DNA from: CAYOVG01 sp964407285
Lineage (GTDB): Bacteria; Desulfobacterota; Syntrophobacteria; Syntrophobacterales; Syntrophobacteraceae
Direction: 5' to 3'
DNA: 15,946 nt
Assembly: GCA_964407285.1 (NCBI GenBank)
Contig: CAYOVG010000147.1
Span: forward strand, 1-15,946
This document shows positions 13,165-15,946 of the stretch, piece after piece. The first letter of the stretch is position 1; each line of letters starts with the position of its first letter. A program made the translations under genes and the position numbers. The notes beneath the pieces were generated by a model. It did no database searches. It was not told the DNA's origin and saw nothing but the letters and a program-made list of their open reading frames with translations.

Positions 13165-15946
13165 GCTCACTTCCGCGGAGTTCACTCTCGAGTTCCTGTT
13201 CGACGAATTCATATTCGGTCTCAATCCGCTTCAACAGCTCCGGGCAGTCTTCGATGAGACCGGCGAGAGCCAGCGCCTCCAGTTCCTTGCATAGTGAGGC
13301 AAGAATCCGAGCCCCGATGCTCCCGCTGGACGATTTCAAGGCATGCGCCAGCCGCGCGGCTTCGGCTCCGTCCCCTTGTTCGACGGCATCGGCGAGGCGT
13401 TCCAGCAACGCCGGCGAGGCGCCGAGATAAGTCCGGCAGATCTGGTCAAGGATGCCCGGCGCCGACCCATCCGTCTGCAAGGAACGAATCTCATCCCACA
13501 CTTTCGGATCGATTCGGCCCGTCGGCGCACCATTTCGTCTCTCCGGTGCGGACGGGTCGTTTCGTTCCCGCAAGTCCGCGGACCGCGAATCCCCCGCGAC
13601 ATGCCGGCCGTCGGGCTCCCCATCGCCATGCATGCGTTCGGCCGATATCGCGCGAAGCCTGCGTCCGAGGACTGCGTCCAATTGCCGGAGACTGAACGGT
13701 TTGCTCAGATAATCGTCCATGCCCGACGCAAGGCAGGCCTCCCGGTCTCCCTCCATGGCATGGGCCGTCAAAGCCACGATGGGGAGGTGGACGGCCCCCA
13801 GCATTCCTTCGTTTTCCATTTTCCGTACCAGGGAGGTCGCCTCGTAGCCGTCCATGACGGGCATCTGGCAGTCCATCAGAACGAGATCGTACCGGTCTCC
13901 GGTTATCGCCCCCACCGCCTCCAGACCGTTTTCCACCATCGTGACCGAACACCCCAGGGCCGTCAGCATCTGCCTGCACACCTCCTGGTTGACCCTGTTG
14001 TCTTCGGCCACGAGGATACTGGCTTTATACTTGTTCGGGGCATAACCGCTTTCCGGAACGGAAACGGCGTCGCCCCCGCCCTGCCGGAGGGATGAATCGT
14101 CGAGACCCGACAGGCAGTCGTACAACTGCGACCGGCGAACGGGTTTGGTCAGGCAGGCCGCAACGCCGCTCGCTTTCAATTGGCGGGCGCCACACTGCCC
14201 CATGGAGGTAAGGACCACCACACGCACATCCGCTATTTCGGGTTTCAGTTTGATGATTTGCGCCAGTTCAAGCCCGTCCATTCCGGGCATCATCATATCC
14301 AGCAATACGATATCGTAAGGATTGCCTTTTTCCGCCGCGCCGACCAGCAACTCCAGGGCATGAAAAGCATTCTCGGCACACTCCGCATTCACGCCCCAGG
14401 AGCCGACCTGGTGCAGCAAGATGGTGCGGTTCGTCTTATTGTCGTCCACGATCAGCACTCTTTTATCCTTGAAATCCGCTTTCCGCGCCGGTTCTTTCTC
14501 TTCACTTCCGCGACGGGCCGTCTGCCTCGCAAATGGAACCGTCACAATGAAGGTGCTTCCGGAGCCCTTTTTGCTCTCGACGCTTATCCGTCCCCCCATG
14601 ATCTCGCAAAGCTGTCTGCATATGGACAGCCCCAGTCCCGTACCGCCGTAGCGCCGGGTCGTCGAGCCGTCCGCCTGGGAAAAAGCTTCAAAAATGTTGT
14701 TCCGGACTTTCCGGTCGATCCCGATTCCGGTATCGCTGACCTCCAGCCTGACCACTACCGACTCGTCCGTGCTCTCTTCCACCGCAACGGACACCACGAT
14801 CTCGCCCTCGTCCGTAAACTTGACGGCATTGTTCAGAAGGTTCGTAAGTATCTGCCGCAGGCGGACGGAATCCCCCCTGAGCGCGGCCGGGACCTCATCG
14901 GGTATGCAGCAGATCAGTTCCAGCCCTTTTTCCTGGGCTTGTCCGGCATGAAGCTCGACTGTACTCTCAACGGCTTCGCAAAGGTCGAAATCGATATCCT
15001 CCAGTTCGAGCTTGCCCGCTTCTATCTTTGAGAAGTCCAGGATATCGTTCAAAATGCCGAGAAGAGCCTCGGCGGATTGCAGGACCATTCGGGCCAGGTT
15101 TCTCTCCTCGGCATTGCCGGCTTTTCCGAGCAGTATTTCGGTCAATCCCAAGATCCCATTCATGGGGGTCCGGATTTCATGGCTCATATTGGCAAGGAAT
15201 TGAGACTTCGCACGGCTTGCGGCTTCGGCGCTGTTTTTGGCGATGTTGAGCGCCGCCACCATTTGCTCGAGATCGTGATTGGTCTTGATCAATTCCGCGG
15301 TGCGGAGCGAAACCTGCTCCTCCAGCTCATCACGATTGCGCCTGAGTTTTTCGTCCCGGTCCTGGATTTGCGCAAGCATCTCGTTGAAGCCGTCCATGAG
15401 CACTCCCAGTTCGTCGTTGCCGTGCTTCCGGACCCGGACGGAGTAGTCGCGCTCCCGCGAGATGGTTCGCACGCAATCAACCAGCCCGGCAACGGGGTTC
15501 GTTATCAACCGGTGCAACAAAGAAGACAGGAAGTAGGAAATCGAGGTGAATACGAGCATAATGACCGCCACTATGCCGACATGGCGCCAAAGCATCCAGT
15601 AAAACGGCTCCAGGTCGGACCGGATGTGAATCGACCCGATCGTTTCGCCGTCAAATACGATGGGCTTTTCCACATCCAGGTAGCTCCCCCATAAGGACCC
15701 ATTCTCTATCGAACTCACGCCGGCTCCATCCGGTCGAACGGGCAAGCGGTCGTCTCCTCCGTCGAGCGGAGACTCCCCTCCCCTTTCCCGTTCATCACGC
15801 CCGTACCGGGCGAAGACCTGCCGCTGTTTTCCGTAGATCTCCGCGGACATCACATTCGGAACCGCGCCGAGCCCCGAGAGCGTCTCTTCCGCGGACTTTC
15901 CATCGCCGAAAGTGAGGGCCGCCACGCAGTTGGCTCCGAGGACTTC
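13157..15946 (-). CDS. CHASE8-like/HAMP hybrid histidine kinase with two receivers and Hpt (5' end outside window)
   Basis: The frame is open to the window edge, so the start lies outside; 929 residues are visible, numbered here from the edge. The N-terminal part (ALTFGDGKSAEETLSGLGAV, then YGKQRQVFARYG) resembles CHASE8, a periplasmic sensor domain. Its first membrane helix must lie upstream. A second membrane helix follows at about 121-146, then HAMP (about 148-200) and a coiled coil to 250. The HisKA acceptor is H256 in SHEIRTP, and the HATPase_c domain has N373, DTGIGI at 405-410 and GGTGLGLS. Receiver 1 spans about 495-614 (D550, T580, K601) and receiver 2 about 643-764 (D692, T727, K749). 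A Ser/Arg-rich linker leads to an Hpt domain with H868 in AHALKSSSGSIGA. This is the BarA/TorS-type multi-step relay layout with an extra receiver. All phospho-sites are present. The GTG at 15923-15925 is in frame but lies inside the sensor domain, so it is not the start. Confidence 0.94.
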   Translation of the reverse strand, partial: EVLGANCVAALTFGDGKSAEETLSGLGAVPNVMSAEIYGKQRQVFARYGRDERERGGESPLDGGDDRLPVRPDGAGVSSIENGSLWGSYLDVEKPIVFDGETIGSIHIRSDLEPFYWMLWRHVGIVAVIMLVFTSISYFLSSLLHRLITNPVAGLVDCVRTISRERDYSVRVRKHGNDELGVLMDGFNEMLAQIQDRDEKLRRNRDELEEQVSLRTAELIKTNHDLEQMVAALNIAKNSAEAASRAKSQFLANMSHEIRTPMNGILGLTEILLGKAGNAEERNLARMVLQSAEALLGILNDILDFSKIEAGKLELEDIDFDLCEAVESTVELHAGQAQEKGLELICCIPDEVPAALRGDSVRLRQILTNLLNNAVKFTDEGEIVVSVAVEESTDESVVVRLEVSDTGIGIDRKVRNNIFEAFSQADGSTTRRYGGTGLGLSICRQLCEIMGGRISVESKKGSGSTFIVTVPFARQTARRGSEEKEPARKADFKDKRVLIVDDNKTNRTILLHQVGSWGVNAECAENAFHALELLVGAAEKGNPYDIVLLDMMMPGMDGLELAQIIKLKPEIADVRVVVLTSMGQCGARQLKASGVAACLTKPVRRSQLYDCLSGLDDSSLRQGGGDAVSVPESGYAPNKYKASILVAEDNRVNQEVCRQMLTALGCSVTMVENGLEAVGAITGDRYDLVLMDCQMPVMDGYEATSLVRKMENEGMLGAVHLPIVALTAHAMEGDREACLASGMDDYLSKPFSLRQLDAVLGRRLRAISAERMHGDGEPDGRHVAGDSRSADLRERNDPSAPERRNGAPTGRIDPKVWDEIRSLQTDGSAPGILDQICRTYLGASPALLERLADAVEQGDGAEAARLAHALKSSSGSIGARILASLCKELEALALAGLIEDCPELLKRIETEYEFVEQELESELRGSEHD

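Noticed and set aside
1..15946. Mobile element, prophage, CRISPR array or defence island
   Set aside because: I saw no transposase, integrase, terminal inverted repeats, spacer-repeat arrays or recognisable defence genes; the window reads as flagellar and signalling core genome.

Overview
The window looks like a chromosomal segment of a motile, GC-rich Gram-negative bacterium, most plausibly a deltaproteobacterium (Desulfobacterota, Syntrophobacter-like). That placement is an inference. It rests on a flagellin-fliD-fliS block with a csrA/fliW pair nearby, an HD-GYP and an HDOD protein in the same block, multi-domain REC-PAS histidine kinases, and a VLCAD-type acyl-CoA dehydrogenase. No 16S rRNA or other marker gene is present to confirm it.

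Left third (1-5637), flagellar filament assembly and its control. It holds the 3' end of flagellin, a palindromic terminator, a sigma-28-like promoter, the filament cap gene fliD and the export chaperone gene fliS. A 320-base non-coding stretch follows, with a six-unit heptad repeat and a perfect 38-bp terminator palindrome. Next come a 120-aa protein in the place where a FliT/FlgN-type chaperone often lies, and a DUF3391/HD-GYP protein predicted to degrade cyclic-di-GMP, which has its own good sigma-70 promoter. Facing these on the minus strand are csrA and fliW, the known partner-switch pair that ties flagellin translation to flagellin export.

Middle (5723-9789). An HDOD protein with an intact HD motif lies on the minus strand, divergent from a membrane-anchored J-domain protein. 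Candidate promoters for the two overlap in a 115-base gap. The J-domain protein ends in three 56-aa repeats that resemble the BamE/SmpA/OmlA fold, which is the most unusual architecture here. A stand-alone acyl-CoA dehydrogenase with a long C-terminal extension follows, with a small palindrome just before its start.

Right third (9876-15946), a minus-strand operon of three overlapping sensor kinase genes. The first to be transcribed runs off the right edge. It is a membrane CHASE8-like/HAMP hybrid kinase with two receiver domains and an Hpt domain. It is followed by a REC-PAS-PAS-HisKA_2 kinase and a REC-PAS-HisKA kinase. Every phosphorelay residue I checked is intact and the genes overlap by 8 and 35 bases, which suggests a linked relay. 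No DNA-binding or enzymatic output domain is encoded in the visible part.

The themes are flagellar assembly, post-transcriptional control (CsrA/FliW), cyclic-di-GMP turnover and phosphorelay signalling. I see no rRNA, tRNA, CRISPR array, insertion sequence or phage gene.
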